Source: H111-94 sp034436045 | GTDB lineage: Bacteria; Chloroflexota; Ktedonobacteria; Ktedonobacterales; Ktedonobacteraceae | Direction: 5' to 3' | DNA: 41,233 nucleotides | NCBI GenBank assembly: GCA_034436045.1 | Contig: DAOTVZ010000158.1 | Coordinates: 1 to 41,233 of the forward strand | In this document: positions 31,570-40,050 of the stretch, piece by piece | Layout of the letters: each line of letters opens with the position of its first letter | Numbering within the stretch: position 1 is the stretch's first letter | Notes under the pieces: generated by a model | Told to the model about the DNA's origin: nothing | Database searches by the model: none | The model's input: the letters and a program-made list of their open reading frames with translations, nothing else | Program-made: the position numbers and the translations under genes

Positions 31570-32580
31570 CTATTTGCCGGAAGAGAACTGATAACCGGTC
31601 GCCTGTGCGCCCAGGCAAGCGGCTCCAACGACGCCGGAGAAATCTCCTAGTTTGGCGCGTAAAATAGGTGTTTTTTGCGCGGAGGCCGCGAGAGCTATGG
31701 TGCGAGCGCGGTGGACGGCGCTCTCGAAGAGCAGGTCAATCGCCTCAATCACTCCTCCGCCCAGAATGATGCAGTCGGGATTATAGAAGTTCATCACCGA
31801 GGCCAGACCATAGCCCAGATAGTCAGCAGCCTCTGTAACCACTTCTATCACCAGTTCATCATGTTGCTGAATCGCATTGGCTAGCATCCCCGAACGAATG
31901 ATCGTATCGCCTTCTTTGAGTAATTTAGTTTCGTCGTCGCTGAGGACTGAGCGACGTCCATGATGAATCTCGGCCTGGATGGCTTTGGTGATAGCAGTGC
32001 GTGAGGCGTAGGCTTCCAGACAGCCGCGACTGCCGCACCCACAGAGGCGTCCACCCGCCTGAATGGTCATATGTCCGACCTCACCCGCCGTGCCTGTGAG
32101 TCCGGTGTACATGCGTCCATTCTGCACAATACCTGCTCCAATGCCTGTGCCGACGAAAATACAGACAAAATTATTGTAGCCGCGCCCCGCTCCATGGAGA
32201 TATTCGCCGAGCGCCGCGACCTCGACATCATTGCCAACTGCGACGGGTACTCCGAAATGCTGCTTGAGGATATTGCCGAGCGGCATATTGCGCACACCCA
32301 GGTTGGGTGCATCGACGACGACGCCCGCCTTTCGATCAATCTGTCCCGCTGCACCAACGCCAATGGCGAGCAGGGGGTGACTATCAGGCAACTGTGCGGC
32401 CTGCAAGGCGGCGGTGGCAAGTTCGATGGTGCGCTGTGTAACGAAATCCTGCCCGCGCTCGGCGCGTGTGCGTTTGCGCGCGGAGGCAACGACCGCGCCG
32501 GTGGTAACGTCGATAACGGCGGCGAGCGTCTTTGTTCCGCCCAGGTCGATACCGAGAGCGTATACTTTCTCTTTGCTCAT
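31570..32580 (-). CDS. ROK-family sugar kinase (glucokinase-like)
   Basis: 336 residues. The phosphate-binding N-terminus 'ALGIDLGGTKTLAAVID' is followed by the catalytic region 'VAVGNDVEVAALGE', 'CIFVGTGIGAGIV', and the ROK signature with its zinc site: 'GEVGHMTIQ' then 'CGCGSRGCLEAYAS'. There is no N-terminal helix-turn-helix, so this is a kinase rather than a ROK repressor. Glucose is the likeliest substrate, but other hexoses are possible. It begins 12 bases after the tsaD stop and seems to be in the same transcript. Confidence 0.93.
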   Translation of the reverse strand: MSKEKVYALGIDLGGTKTLAAVIDVTTGAVVASARKRTRAERGQDFVTQRTIELATAALQAAQLPDSHPLLAIGVGAAGQIDRKAGVVVDAPNLGVRNMPLGNILKQHFGVPVAVGNDVEVAALGEYLHGAGRGYNNFVCIFVGTGIGAGIVQNGRMYTGLTGTAGEVGHMTIQAGGRLCGCGSRGCLEAYASRTAITKAIQAEIHHGRRSVLSDDETKLLKEGDTIIRSGMLANAIQQHDELVIEVVTEAADYLGYGLASVMNFYNPDCIILGGGVIEAIDLLFESAVHRARTIALAASAQKTPILRAKLGDFSGVVGAACLGAQATGYQFSSGK

Positions 32581-32592
32581 CTGCTGCTCGCT

Positions 32593-33804
32593 TTACTGTT
32601 TGAACGGCAAACTCAGCCCTGGCTGAACATCCAGCTCCAGGCCATGCTGTTCGCCTTGACATAAATGAAAAAAGGCGGTTCCTGCGATCATGGCGGCATT
32701 ATCCGTGCAAAACTCAATAGGAGGGTAGCTGAGGCGGATATGCAGTGGGGACAACTCCTGTTCCAGGTGTTCGCGCAAGCTCAGGTTGGCGGCTACGCCC
32801 CCGGCCAGCAGCACCTGCCGAACGTGATATTCTTTGGCAGCCTGGCATGTTTTGTGTGCCAGTACCTCCACAATCGCTTCTTGAAAACTAGAGGCCAGGA
32901 TGGCTACATTGAATTGTTCGCGCTCCTTCTGGGCAGCCTGCGCACCCATGCGGGTGTACTGGCTGACCTGTTTGTTCTGCGCCCCACTCTTGCCTGACGC
33001 GCTCGCCCCAGCAATGGATGCTGTTTCTCCTACCACCCCTTCGGCCAGGTGGAGCATGGCGGTTTTGAGGCCGCTAAAACTGAAATCGTAGCTTCCCTTG
33101 AGCCAGGCGCGTGGTAACTTGTAGGCATTGCGGGCCAGTGTCACGGGCTTGTGCTGCTGGAGCAGTTCCTGCTCGACCTGTTGAGCGGCCTTCTGAATGG
33201 AGGGGCCGCCGGGATAGGGCAGGCCCAGAAGGCGCGCTACTTTGTCGAAAGCCTCACCGGCTGCATCGTCGCGGGTGCGGCCCAGCAGTTCGTAGTGACC
33301 ATGCTCGCGTACCAGCACCAGTTCAGTGTGGGCACCTGATACTACCAGGCAGAGGAGCGGAAACTGTGGATCACCCTCGCGGTAAGCCCAATCCATGTCC
33401 TGTGCTGTCTCCGTCGTGCTCTGGCCTGACTCGTTCTTGCGTAGCCAGTTGGCATAGATATGAGCCTCCAGGTGGTTGATGCCGATGAAAGGCAAATGTC
33501 GCGCCAGAGCCAGCGTTTTGCCCACCGTCAATCCTACAAGCAGCGAACCGGCCAGCCCTGGCCCATAGGTAGCGGCGATGGCGTCCAGGTTCTCCCAGGA
33601 ACACCCCGCTTTTTCTAGCGCCAGTTCAATCACAGGCAGGATGCTTGAGAGCTGCTGGCGAGAGGCAACTTCCGGCACAACGCCCCCGTAGCGATTGTGA
33701 ATCTCGATCTGTGAGGCTACCACGTTGGCGAGAAGGTAGCGCCCGTCGCGGACAATGGCGGCTCCGGTTTCATCACATGAACTTTCAATGCCAAGTATCA
33801 GCAT
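32593..33804 (-). CDS. tsaD: tRNA t6A37 threonylcarbamoyltransferase TsaD
   Basis: TsaD transfers threonylcarbamoyl from its adenylate to A37 of ANN-decoding tRNAs, working with TsaB and TsaE. All three are encoded here; TsaC, which makes the adenylate, is not. The chain begins 'MLILGIESSCDETGAAIV'. The metal-binding HxxxH is His111/His115 in 'INHLEAHIY', 'PYPGGPSI' and 'FSFSGLKTAM' are intact. At 403 residues it is about 60 longer than usual. The extra length lies in a segment after 'HIYANW' and in a Ser/Ala/Gln-rich insertion after 'MLHLAEG'. 'SGAHTEL' has Ala where SGGHT is usual. Start is ATG 33804. Confidence 0.97.
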   Translation of the reverse strand: MLILGIESSCDETGAAIVRDGRYLLANVVASQIEIHNRYGGVVPEVASRQQLSSILPVIELALEKAGCSWENLDAIAATYGPGLAGSLLVGLTVGKTLALARHLPFIGINHLEAHIYANWLRKNESGQSTTETAQDMDWAYREGDPQFPLLCLVVSGAHTELVLVREHGHYELLGRTRDDAAGEAFDKVARLLGLPYPGGPSIQKAAQQVEQELLQQHKPVTLARNAYKLPRAWLKGSYDFSFSGLKTAMLHLAEGVVGETASIAGASASGKSGAQNKQVSQYTRMGAQAAQKEREQFNVAILASSFQEAIVEVLAHKTCQAAKEYHVRQVLLAGGVAANLSLREHLEQELSPLHIRLSYPPIEFCTDNAAMIAGTAFFHLCQGEQHGLELDVQPGLSLPFKQ

Positions 33805-33828
33805 TTTCTCTTCTTCTCAATTTTTTTG

Positions 33829-34470
33829 CTATGATTGCGCTTCTAGCTTCTTCATTAATGCAGCTTTGAGTTCCTGAAATTTCTGTCGATAAGCCGGGGA
33901 ATGAATCTCCTCCGTCCACATAATCAACGCATCTTCCTGGTTATCGCTATAGTAGCGATGCCGCAAACCCGCCTCACGAAAACCATACTTGTGATAGAGA
34001 TTTTGGGCTGTGTAGTTAGAGACACGTACCTCTAGCGTGACCCATTTCGCGCCAATCTCGTAGGCGATGTCGATCAGGCTAACGAGCAATAACTCGCCCA
34101 GTCCCATACGGCGGTAATTGGGATGCATGGCAATGGTGGTTATGTGCGCTTCATCAACCATCAACCAGAGACCGGCAAAGCCAATAATAGACATGAGATC
34201 GGGGGTTGAAACCGTCGCTGTCGGGCGACTGGGCCGCAGCGAGAGCGGAAACAGCCAGCTTTTGCGCGGCCTGTCCCCATCCGGGGGGGCATCTACGCCC
34301 CGTTCTTCGGAAATCTGCTTATCACGTAAAACGATATAATGTGCCCAACGATTGTCCTGTAGCTCCTTGCGATACGCGCTCGGAGGCCAGGTAGAAGGAT
34401 AAGCTAGACGTTCTATTTCGACGACGCGAGGCACGTCCGACATCGTCATGCGGTCAATGACGTAACGCAC
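33829..34470 (-). CDS. rimI: RimI-type ribosomal-protein N-acetyltransferase
   Basis: The GNAT domain is clear: 'VVEIERLAYPSTWPPSAYRKEL' at the start, the acetyl-CoA loop 'AMHPNYRRMGLGELLLVSLI', and 'LEVRVSNYTAQNLYHKYGFREAG'. The known RimI role is acetylation of ribosomal protein S18, and the gene is often found beside tsaB and tsaD, as here. The open frame runs far upstream inside tsaB. I chose GTG 34470, with AGGGAAC about 8 bases before it, giving 213 residues and a 17-base overlap with tsaB. A Pro/Arg/Ser-rich insert of about 40 residues ('GVDAPPDGDRPRKSW...') separates strands 2 and 3. The N-terminal start remains a judgement. Confidence 0.9.
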   Translation of the reverse strand: MRYVIDRMTMSDVPRVVEIERLAYPSTWPPSAYRKELQDNRWAHYIVLRDKQISEERGVDAPPDGDRPRKSWLFPLSLRPSRPTATVSTPDLMSIIGFAGLWLMVDEAHITTIAMHPNYRRMGLGELLLVSLIDIAYEIGAKWVTLEVRVSNYTAQNLYHKYGFREAGLRHRYYSDNQEDALIMWTEEIHSPAYRQKFQELKAALMKKLEAQS

Positions 34471-35296
34471 CCTGTTCCCTTTCTGTCTGACTCTGACCTG
34501 GCGGCGTTTCCGACTCTGGATTGCCGAGTAGCGGGCGTTTCCGCTGGCTGGTTGTAATAGAAGGACGGCGCAGGTAGAGTGGTTCGAGTAATAAAGGGTC
34601 GTCCTGCTGGCCTGCGTGCAGACGTGACAGCGCGAGCGATGCCAGCACGGAGGCGCGGCGGATGGCCTGAAGACGATCAACAAAGAGAGCCTGTTCCTGC
34701 ATCTCGTCGAGCAGGGCCTGGTGGGAGGCAGCGCTGATCTCGCCACAGAAAAGGAAAGGTGGCATCGGTTGCTCACCTGAACCTGAGACCTTCGACCAGG
34801 TTGTTACCTGTTCGCGCGCGTATGCCGCGATGAGTGCTGGCGAGAGCAGCGCGTAGTCGCTGAGCCTCTGCATTTGATAGCTGAGTTTCCCCGCGCTATC
34901 GGCGATGGCTTCAAAGGCGTAGCAGGCGCTATAGAGTTCTCCACGCCCGGCCTCGATTAAGGCATATACGGGGCCATGCCAGTACTGCTGCTGAACGGCG
35001 ATAATATCTAATGTACTCACGCCTACCAGGGGCTTTTTTAGCACAAAGGCCAGCGATTTCGCAGTTGCGACCGCGACTCGAATACCGTTAAATGAACCCG
35101 GCCCGGTGGCGACGGCGATAGCATCAAGCTGTGGTAGCGCAATCTTGCTCTCAACCATCATACGTTCAATGCGGGTCAACAGTTCAACGCTATGATTGTT
35201 GCCAATACGCCAGCTATATTCATTATAAACATCATCCTCACTGCACAGGGCAATACTTGCCTGGCGTGTTGAGGTATCAAGTGCTAGCAGTAGCAT
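34454..35296 (-). CDS. tsaB: tRNA t6A modification subunit TsaB
   Basis: 280 residues. The ASKHA-fold N-terminus 'MLLLALDTSTRQASIAL' and the signature 'TGPGSFNGIRVAVATAKSLAFVLKKPLVGVSTL' identify TsaB, the inactive paralogue of TsaD that scaffolds the t6A complex. The usual 'GSFTGLR' reads 'GSFNGIR'. The C-terminal part is longer than the common 230 residues. ATG 35296 lies within the end of tsaE (20-base overlap), so the two are translationally coupled. Confidence 0.94.
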   Translation of the reverse strand: MLLLALDTSTRQASIALCSEDDVYNEYSWRIGNNHSVELLTRIERMMVESKIALPQLDAIAVATGPGSFNGIRVAVATAKSLAFVLKKPLVGVSTLDIIAVQQQYWHGPVYALIEAGRGELYSACYAFEAIADSAGKLSYQMQRLSDYALLSPALIAAYAREQVTTWSKVSGSGEQPMPPFLFCGEISAASHQALLDEMQEQALFVDRLQAIRRASVLASLALSRLHAGQQDDPLLLEPLYLRRPSITTSQRKRPLLGNPESETPPGQSQTEREQGALRH

Positions 35297-35810
35297 ACGT
35301 CTGTTTCTGAAATTGCTTTAATAACTCACAATAGCGTGTGCCCGTTGCAATAAACAGCAGGCCGCGTTTTGTCTCGCTCAGCATTGTCATCTGGATGCGC
35401 AGCCGCTCAGCGGGCCAGAACTCCTCAGCTTTGTCGGCCCATTCGACCACACAGACACCCGTGCCATAGAAGTAGTCCTCAAAGCCCAGATCGAAGATCT
35501 CTTCCGGGTCATCTAAACGGTAGAGATCGAAATGGTACAGCGCGGGTCTGCGCTTTGCGGCGGAGGCGGGTTGTCCGACATACTCCTTGAGCAGCGTGAA
35601 TGTCGGGCTATTGATAACCTCAGAAATGTCCAGCCCCTGCGCCAATCCTTGCGTAAAGGTGGTTTTACCCATGCCGAGCTTACCATCGAGGAGAATTAGC
35701 TCGCCTCCACGTAACAGGTGCCCCAAACGCTGACCCAGGCGCTGCGTCTGCTCCGGGCTATGACTCACGATGTTGAGCGTGTATGTTTCCTCTTGAGCGT
35801 GTTTTGTCAC
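35277..35810 (-). CDS. tsaE: tRNA t6A modification ATPase TsaE
   Basis: 177 residues. The Walker A loop is 'GKLGMGKTTF', followed by 'GLDISEVINSPTFTLLKEY' and 'LYHFDLYRLDDPEEIFDLGFEDYF'. 'VVEWADKAEEFWP' is the typical late motif of the family. TsaE's ATPase activity resets the TsaBD complex during tRNA threonylcarbamoylation. It is the first gene of the operon, and an extended -10 promoter lies about 60 bases upstream. ATG 35810 is the chosen start. Confidence 0.95.
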   Translation of the reverse strand: MTKHAQEETYTLNIVSHSPEQTQRLGQRLGHLLRGGELILLDGKLGMGKTTFTQGLAQGLDISEVINSPTFTLLKEYVGQPASAAKRRPALYHFDLYRLDDPEEIFDLGFEDYFYGTGVCVVEWADKAEEFWPAERLRIQMTMLSETKRGLLFIATGTRYCELLKQFQKQTYATAST

Positions 35811-35866
35811 TCCATAACCTTTGCAATAAGTTCCGTAACCAGATTTATGTTCCCGACGTGCTATCC

Positions 35867-35875
35867 ATTATAACA
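35867..35875 (-). promoter_or_regulatory. Extended -10 promoter element of the tsaE operon
   Basis: On the minus strand TGTTATAAT: a consensus TATAAT (35867-35872) with the TG of an extended -10 one base upstream. No good -35 is visible. The predicted start is near 35860, about 50 bases before tsaE. Confidence 0.5.
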
Positions 35876-36038
35876 TATCGGCTCTGTTAAGGCATAGAGG
35901 AAACGGCGAAGATGTGGAATCAATCATGGCTGGCAGGAAGCAAGCGAACAGGCTAGTTAACAAGGGAGGGCCTGCGCCAAGCGGTGTGTCCCTGGTTGAT
36001 AGTCGGCCTGACGCTGACCCTGCCCCTGCTTTGCCCTG

Positions 36039-36560
36039 TTAGCGCAGCTTTGCGCCGCAACTGCGACAATAGAGCGCGCCAGGGCGAATTTCACTGCCAC
36101 ATTGCGGGCAGTGGGTAGTCTGCTGGCGTGGCTGCGATGGCTGCTGATAAGGCCCTGGTGACGGCTGCTGTGGTTGCGGTGGCTGCTGATAAGGCGGCGG
36201 TTGTGGCCCGGAGGAAGCCGGAGGCGGCGTGTAGTTTGAGGTTGGCGCAGGTGCGAATTGCTCGGCGGGATACGTCTCTTTTTTGATCTCTTGCAATTGT
36301 GCTTCACGCTGGCTCATATCACGATCCAGTTCCATAATGCTGGCGCACAGGCGCATAAGGTTAGGATCGTTCAACTGTCCCTTTTGATACAGGCCCATAG
36401 CGACCTGTACCATCTCATTGAGAAGTTGAACACGTTGATCCAGCAGTTTGTCGATCTCGCTCTGTTTGCTACGAATGCGCAATTGCTTCTGGGCTTCCCA
36501 ACTGGTGCGGCTGACCGCCTGATTAACGAAATTTTTTGCTGATTCTACGAAATCATTCAT
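36039..36560 (-). CDS. Zinc-ribbon protein with helical N-terminus and Pro/Gln-rich linker
   Basis: 173 residues in three parts. The first, about 1-100, is helical and probably coiled-coil ('EAQKQLRIRSKQSEIDKLLDQRVQLLNEM'). A linker at about 100-147 is rich in Pro, Gln and Tyr ('PPPYQQPPQPQQP'). A C-terminal zinc ribbon has two CxxC pairs, 'CPQCGSEI' and 'CRSCGAKLR'. Proteins with this plan are common and mostly uncharacterised, so no role is assigned. ATG 36560 has AGAGGGG 8 bases before it. It is transcribed in the same direction as yraN, which lies 82 bases upstream. Confidence 0.8.
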   Translation of the reverse strand: MNDFVESAKNFVNQAVSRTSWEAQKQLRIRSKQSEIDKLLDQRVQLLNEMVQVAMGLYQKGQLNDPNLMRLCASIMELDRDMSQREAQLQEIKKETYPAEQFAPAPTSNYTPPPASSGPQPPPYQQPPQPQQPSPGPYQQPSQPRQQTTHCPQCGSEIRPGALYCRSCGAKLR

Positions 36561-36642
36561 AATGCTGCCCCTCTGGTTTCTACGATGCTATGATGCTTCT
36601 GCACTCTCTTGCTGCTGGGTGATAAATGTTATGTGTGTTCTG

Positions 36643-37047
36643 CTACATGGTTACAGCGTGGCGATGAATGCGTATCTCTTCCAATTTGCCATTTGCGCTC
36701 ATCTGGATGGCGACCACATCGATCCGCCATGAGCGTTCTGTACAGTCGTGCAGGTCGAGATAAGAGAGTGCAACTTGCACCAACCGGCGCTGTTTGATCG
36801 CTGTAACAGCCTCTTCTGGCAGACCATAGGCATTGCCGCGCCGTGTCTTGACCTCGACAAAGACCAGTTCGCCGCTTTCTTCGCCAATCAGATCGATCTC
36901 ACCGTATTGACAACGAAAATTGCGTTCGATAATCCGATAGCCTGTCTCGCTCAGTCGTTCCAGGGCGAGGCGCTCGCCGGTTCTGCCCAGTTCCTGACGC
37001 GCGCCGGTCGCTCGGCGGCTTTTTTGTCCCTGTGTCACGGCTGCCAT
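36643..37047 (-). CDS. yraN: YraN/UPF0102 family nuclease-like protein
   Basis: 134 residues. The family has a restriction-endonuclease-like fold. Here the active-site pattern is preserved: 'LGRTGERLALERL', Asp in 'CQYGEIDLIG', and Glu-x-Lys in 'LVFVEVKTRRG'. The function of YraN is not firmly established; a role in DNA processing has been suggested by the fold. ATG 37047 is the natural start. The C-terminus is short and His-rich ('IRIHRHAVTM'). Confidence 0.92.
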   Translation of the reverse strand: MAAVTQGQKSRRATGARQELGRTGERLALERLSETGYRIIERNFRCQYGEIDLIGEESGELVFVEVKTRRGNAYGLPEEAVTAIKQRRLVQVALSYLDLHDCTERSWRIDVVAIQMSANGKLEEIRIHRHAVTM

Positions 37048-37150
37048 GCCTTTCTTTTATTAAGCTACGTTGCGCCCAGGGAAATGTTGTATGCTACATG
37101 GTAGCATAACGCGAAAGCACGACAGTTGCAAGGAGGATTGATAGAGAAGC

Positions 37151-37855
37151 ATGAGCAAGGTTGTTTTTATTCATGGGTCGGGTGATAGTGCGCGTATCTG
37201 GCGCTTGCAAACAGAATATTTGGGGCCGGAACGTGCCGTTGCCATTGATCTCCCCGGTCATGGGCAGCGCGCTGACACCTTGCCCGCAGAGGTGTCAGTA
37301 GAGGACTATGCTGATGTGGCCTACCAGATTATCACCCAGGAGTTGGGCCTGGAGCGACCGGTAATTGCCGGACATTCGCTTGGTGGCGCAGTAGCATTGA
37401 TGATGGGGTTAAAATATGGTGCGTCTCTGGCCGGTCTGGTATTGATCGGAACCGGTGCGCGCTTGCGGGTGCATCCAGATCTGTTGGAAGGGGCGCGCCG
37501 AACACCACAGGAGGCAAAATTGCAATTATCTGCACTGGCAGTCGCGCCAGCACACACGGCCCTGCCGCAAAATCTGATGCAGGAGCAGAGTACCGCTGTC
37601 TCCACGATACTCTATCGTGACCTGGCAGCCTGCAATGCCTTCGATGTCATGGCGCGTTTACAGGAGATCACGTTGCCGACACTGATTATCTGTGGCGTGG
37701 ATGATCGCCTGACGCCGATGAAATACAGCCAGTATCTCCATCAGCATATCGTGCATTCGACGCTGCATATTATCCCTGATGCCGGTCATTACGTCATGCG
37801 TGAGCAGCCTCAAGCGGTCAACGAGGCGCTTGTAGCGTGGCTGCAGCGCCTGTAG
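37151..37855 (+). CDS. Alpha/beta-hydrolase
   Basis: 234 residues with the complete catalytic triad: nucleophile Ser76 in 'GHSLGGAVAL', Asp185 in 'CGVDDRLTP' and His213 in 'DAGHYVMREQP'. The oxyanion-hole motif 'FIHGSGDSARIW' is at 6-17. Such proteins hydrolyse esters, lactones or related bonds, and the substrate cannot be inferred. There is no signal peptide, so it is probably cytoplasmic. ATG 37151 follows AAGGAGG at 14 bases, rather a long spacing. It is divergent from yraN, and a promoter for the next operon begins just after its stop. Confidence 0.92.
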   Translation: MSKVVFIHGSGDSARIWRLQTEYLGPERAVAIDLPGHGQRADTLPAEVSVEDYADVAYQIITQELGLERPVIAGHSLGGAVALMMGLKYGASLAGLVLIGTGARLRVHPDLLEGARRTPQEAKLQLSALAVAPAHTALPQNLMQEQSTAVSTILYRDLAACNAFDVMARLQEITLPTLIICGVDDRLTPMKYSQYLHQHIVHSTLHIIPDAGHYVMREQPQAVNEALVAWLQRL

Positions 37856-37860
37856 CCCTC

Positions 37861-37890
37861 TCGACGCTCAGCACCTGTTCATGATACAAT
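37861..37890 (+). promoter_or_regulatory. Candidate promoter of yebC-ruvC-ruvA
   Basis: TCGACG (37861-37866), an 18-base spacer and TACAAT (37885-37890), preceded by the TG of an extended -10 (37882-37883). The leader would be about 150 bases. Confidence 0.4.
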
Positions 37891-38045
37891 AGCGCCAGGA
37901 TTGACGAAAGAACGTTCATATTCTGCCCCCACTCAACGTTATTCTGCAAGGGGGTGGAAATAGAGGCCAAGCGTGTTTCATCTGAGGGAAGAAGCACGGG
38001 GTATTTCGTGACGAATCAAGAATAAGTGAGCAAGGGAGCGATAGT

Positions 38046-38810
38046 ATGTCTGGTCATTCAAAGTGGGCGCAAATTCGCCGCTCCAAAGGAGTTAATGACG
38101 CACGCCGGGGTCAACTGTTTACCCGTCTGGGGCGCGAAATCGTGGTGGCAGTACGCGAAGGGGGCAGCGGTGACCCCAATGCGAATTTCCGTTTGCGCAT
38201 GGCGGTGCAGCGCGCGCGCGATGCAAACATGCCGCTGGAGAATATTGAGCGCACGATCAAACGTGCGCTCGGCGGCACAGAGGGTGCCAATCTAGAAGAG
38301 GTGACCTATGAGGGCTATGGCCCCGGTGGAACCGCCGTTCTGGTGCAGGCCCTGACCGAGAATCGTAATCGCACAGTGGCGGAGGTGCGCAACGCCTTTA
38401 ACCGCAATGGCGGGAACCTGGGTGAGAATGGTTGCGTGGACTGGCTCTTTGAAGCCAAAGGCATTCTTGAAATCGGGTTAGACGGTAAGGACCCCGACGA
38501 ACTGGCGCTAGAGGTGCTCGATATGGGAGCCGATGATGTCGAGCCGGTGACGCCTGACGATACATCATTGACCGCTTATACCGACCCCGCTGATCTGGAA
38601 AAAATTCGCCAGCAACTGGAAGCGAAAGGCTATCACGTGCTGAAGGCGGAAAGTTCGATGGTACCCAAGACGAAGGTAGAGCTAACTGATGAGAAGGTAG
38701 CGCACCAGGTTATGCGCTTGATTGAGAAGCTCGAAGATCTGGACGACGTGCAGAATGTCTATACCAATGCAGACTTCCCAGAATCCTTTGCCGCCTCTTA
38801 CGAAGGTTAG
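38046..38810 (+). CDS. yebC: YebC/PmpR family regulator (TACO1 family)
   Basis: 254 residues, the usual length. The N-terminus 'MSGHSKWAQIRRSKGVNDARRGQLF' is the family hallmark, and 'NMPLENIERTIKRALGG', 'YEGYGPGGTAVLVQALTENRNRT' and 'GNLGENGCVDWLFE' follow. Members act as transcription factors or as translation factors that help ribosomes at polyproline stretches. It precedes ruvC by 3 bases; yebC-ruvC-ruvA clusters occur in many bacteria. Confidence 0.96.
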   Translation: MSGHSKWAQIRRSKGVNDARRGQLFTRLGREIVVAVREGGSGDPNANFRLRMAVQRARDANMPLENIERTIKRALGGTEGANLEEVTYEGYGPGGTAVLVQALTENRNRTVAEVRNAFNRNGGNLGENGCVDWLFEAKGILEIGLDGKDPDELALEVLDMGADDVEPVTPDDTSLTAYTDPADLEKIRQQLEAKGYHVLKAESSMVPKTKVELTDEKVAHQVMRLIEKLEDLDDVQNVYTNADFPESFAASYEG

Positions 38811-38813
38811 CGC

Positions 38814-39350
38814 ATGAGCGATAGAAGTAGTCTCGCCTCGTTTTCGCAGGCTATGCAGAGTTCCCGCATCGCTTTGGGCATTGATCCCGGCACGGCGATT
38901 GTTGGCTACGCGGTGATCGCGGCGCACGGAGACAGGTTGGAACTGCTGGCCTGCGATGCCATTACCACTCCTGCTCATATGCCGTTGGCCCAGCGTTTAC
39001 AGCTTATCTACGAGGGGCTGACAAAGATTATCGCCCTCTATCATCCCCAGGAGGCGGCGATGGAGGAACTCTTTTTCGCTAAGAACGCACGTACCGCGAT
39101 GACGGTCGGGCACGCGCGCGGCGTAGCTATGCTGGCGCTGGCGAATAGTGGCCTTTCCGTGTCTGAATATACGCCCAAGCAGGTGAAGCAGGCGGTGACT
39201 GGCTATGGCGGGGCCGATAAAGAGCAGGTGGGCGAAATGGTACGTATCCTTCTCAAACTGACGGCGGTGCCTAAACCCGATGACGCTGCCGATGCCGCCG
39301 CCATTGCTATCTGCCATCTCCACACAGCTACTTATAGTCATAGACTGTAA
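38814..39350 (+). CDS. ruvC: Crossover junction endodeoxyribonuclease RuvC
   Basis: This enzyme resolves Holliday junctions by symmetric cleavage, acting with RuvAB in recombinational repair. It has 178 residues. The four acidic residues of the RNase H-like site are present: Asp24 in 'LGIDPGT', Glu84 in 'MEELFFAKN', and Asp157 and Asp160 in 'PDDAADAAAIAICH'. An N-terminal extension of about 17 residues precedes the core. A start at Met14 (38853) is possible, but ATG 38814 follows the yebC stop closely. Confidence 0.96.
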   Translation: MSDRSSLASFSQAMQSSRIALGIDPGTAIVGYAVIAAHGDRLELLACDAITTPAHMPLAQRLQLIYEGLTKIIALYHPQEAAMEELFFAKNARTAMTVGHARGVAMLALANSGLSVSEYTPKQVKQAVTGYGGADKEQVGEMVRILLKLTAVPKPDDAADAAAIAICHLHTATYSHRL

Positions 39351-39426
39351 ATTATAATAGGGAATAGAATAGCCTGATGGATATGTTCGCTCCTGGTAGC
39401 TAGCAATAGAAGAGGTAAATCGCAAG

Positions 39427-40020
39427 ATGATTACAGGTATTCATGGCACTCTGGAAGCATGTCGGGGAGATCAGGCTATTATCCGTGTAGGGGGCTTCAG
39501 TGTCCGTGTCTTTGCCCCCGCTTCCACACTGAATCGTCTGAATGAGCCGGGGATGGAGGTTTCTCTCTTCACACATTTTCACATGCGTGAGGATGGTATA
39601 GCTCTCTATGGTTTTTTAAGTGAGGAAGACCGCAATGCCTTTGAGCAGCTTATCGCGGTAAGTGGAGTGGGGCCGAAGGTCGCATTAGCCCTGCTTTCAG
39701 TGATGGACGCATCCACGCTTTATCAGGCCATCGCGGACGAAGATCAACAACGTCTGGCGCTGGCTCCTGGCGTCGGCAAACGGTTGGCCGCACGCTTGAT
39801 TCTCGAACTGAAAGGCAAGTTGCCGTCTTTAACCGCGTTAGGGGCGGGCGGTAAAGCGGTTGTGAGCGGAAGCATGCAGGCCGAGGTGCTGGAGGCCCTG
39901 ATCGGTCTGGGCTACTCGGCTGCTGAGGCGAATGCAGCGCTTGCCAGGATTCCCCAGGATCAGAACATGACGTTAGAGCAGCAGATTACCTTTGCGCTCC
40001 GCACCTTTGCCCGTCAATAG
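39427..40020 (+). CDS. ruvA: Holliday junction DNA helicase subunit RuvA
   Basis: 197 residues, the usual length. RuvA binds the four-way junction and loads the RuvB motor. The N-terminal OB domain is 'MITGIHGTLEACRGDQAIIRVGGFSVRVFAP'. Two helix-hairpin-helix motifs are 'LIAVSGVGPKVALALL' and 'LALAPGVGKRLAARLILEL'. The C-terminal RuvB-contacting domain is 'EVLEALIGLGYSAAEANAAL'. The gap to ruvC is 76 bases. No ruvB is in the window; a minus-strand gene follows ruvA. Confidence 0.97.
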   Translation: MITGIHGTLEACRGDQAIIRVGGFSVRVFAPASTLNRLNEPGMEVSLFTHFHMREDGIALYGFLSEEDRNAFEQLIAVSGVGPKVALALLSVMDASTLYQAIADEDQQRLALAPGVGKRLAARLILELKGKLPSLTALGAGGKAVVSGSMQAEVLEALIGLGYSAAEANAALARIPQDQNMTLEQQITFALRTFARQ

Positions 40021-40050
40021 CGCAGATTGATGAACTTCCATAGTTATTGC

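Noticed and set aside
34471..34776. 102-residue extension of RimI inside tsaB
   Set aside because: The extension has no GNAT similarity, is Arg/Ser/Cys-rich and runs through the conserved tsaB frame.
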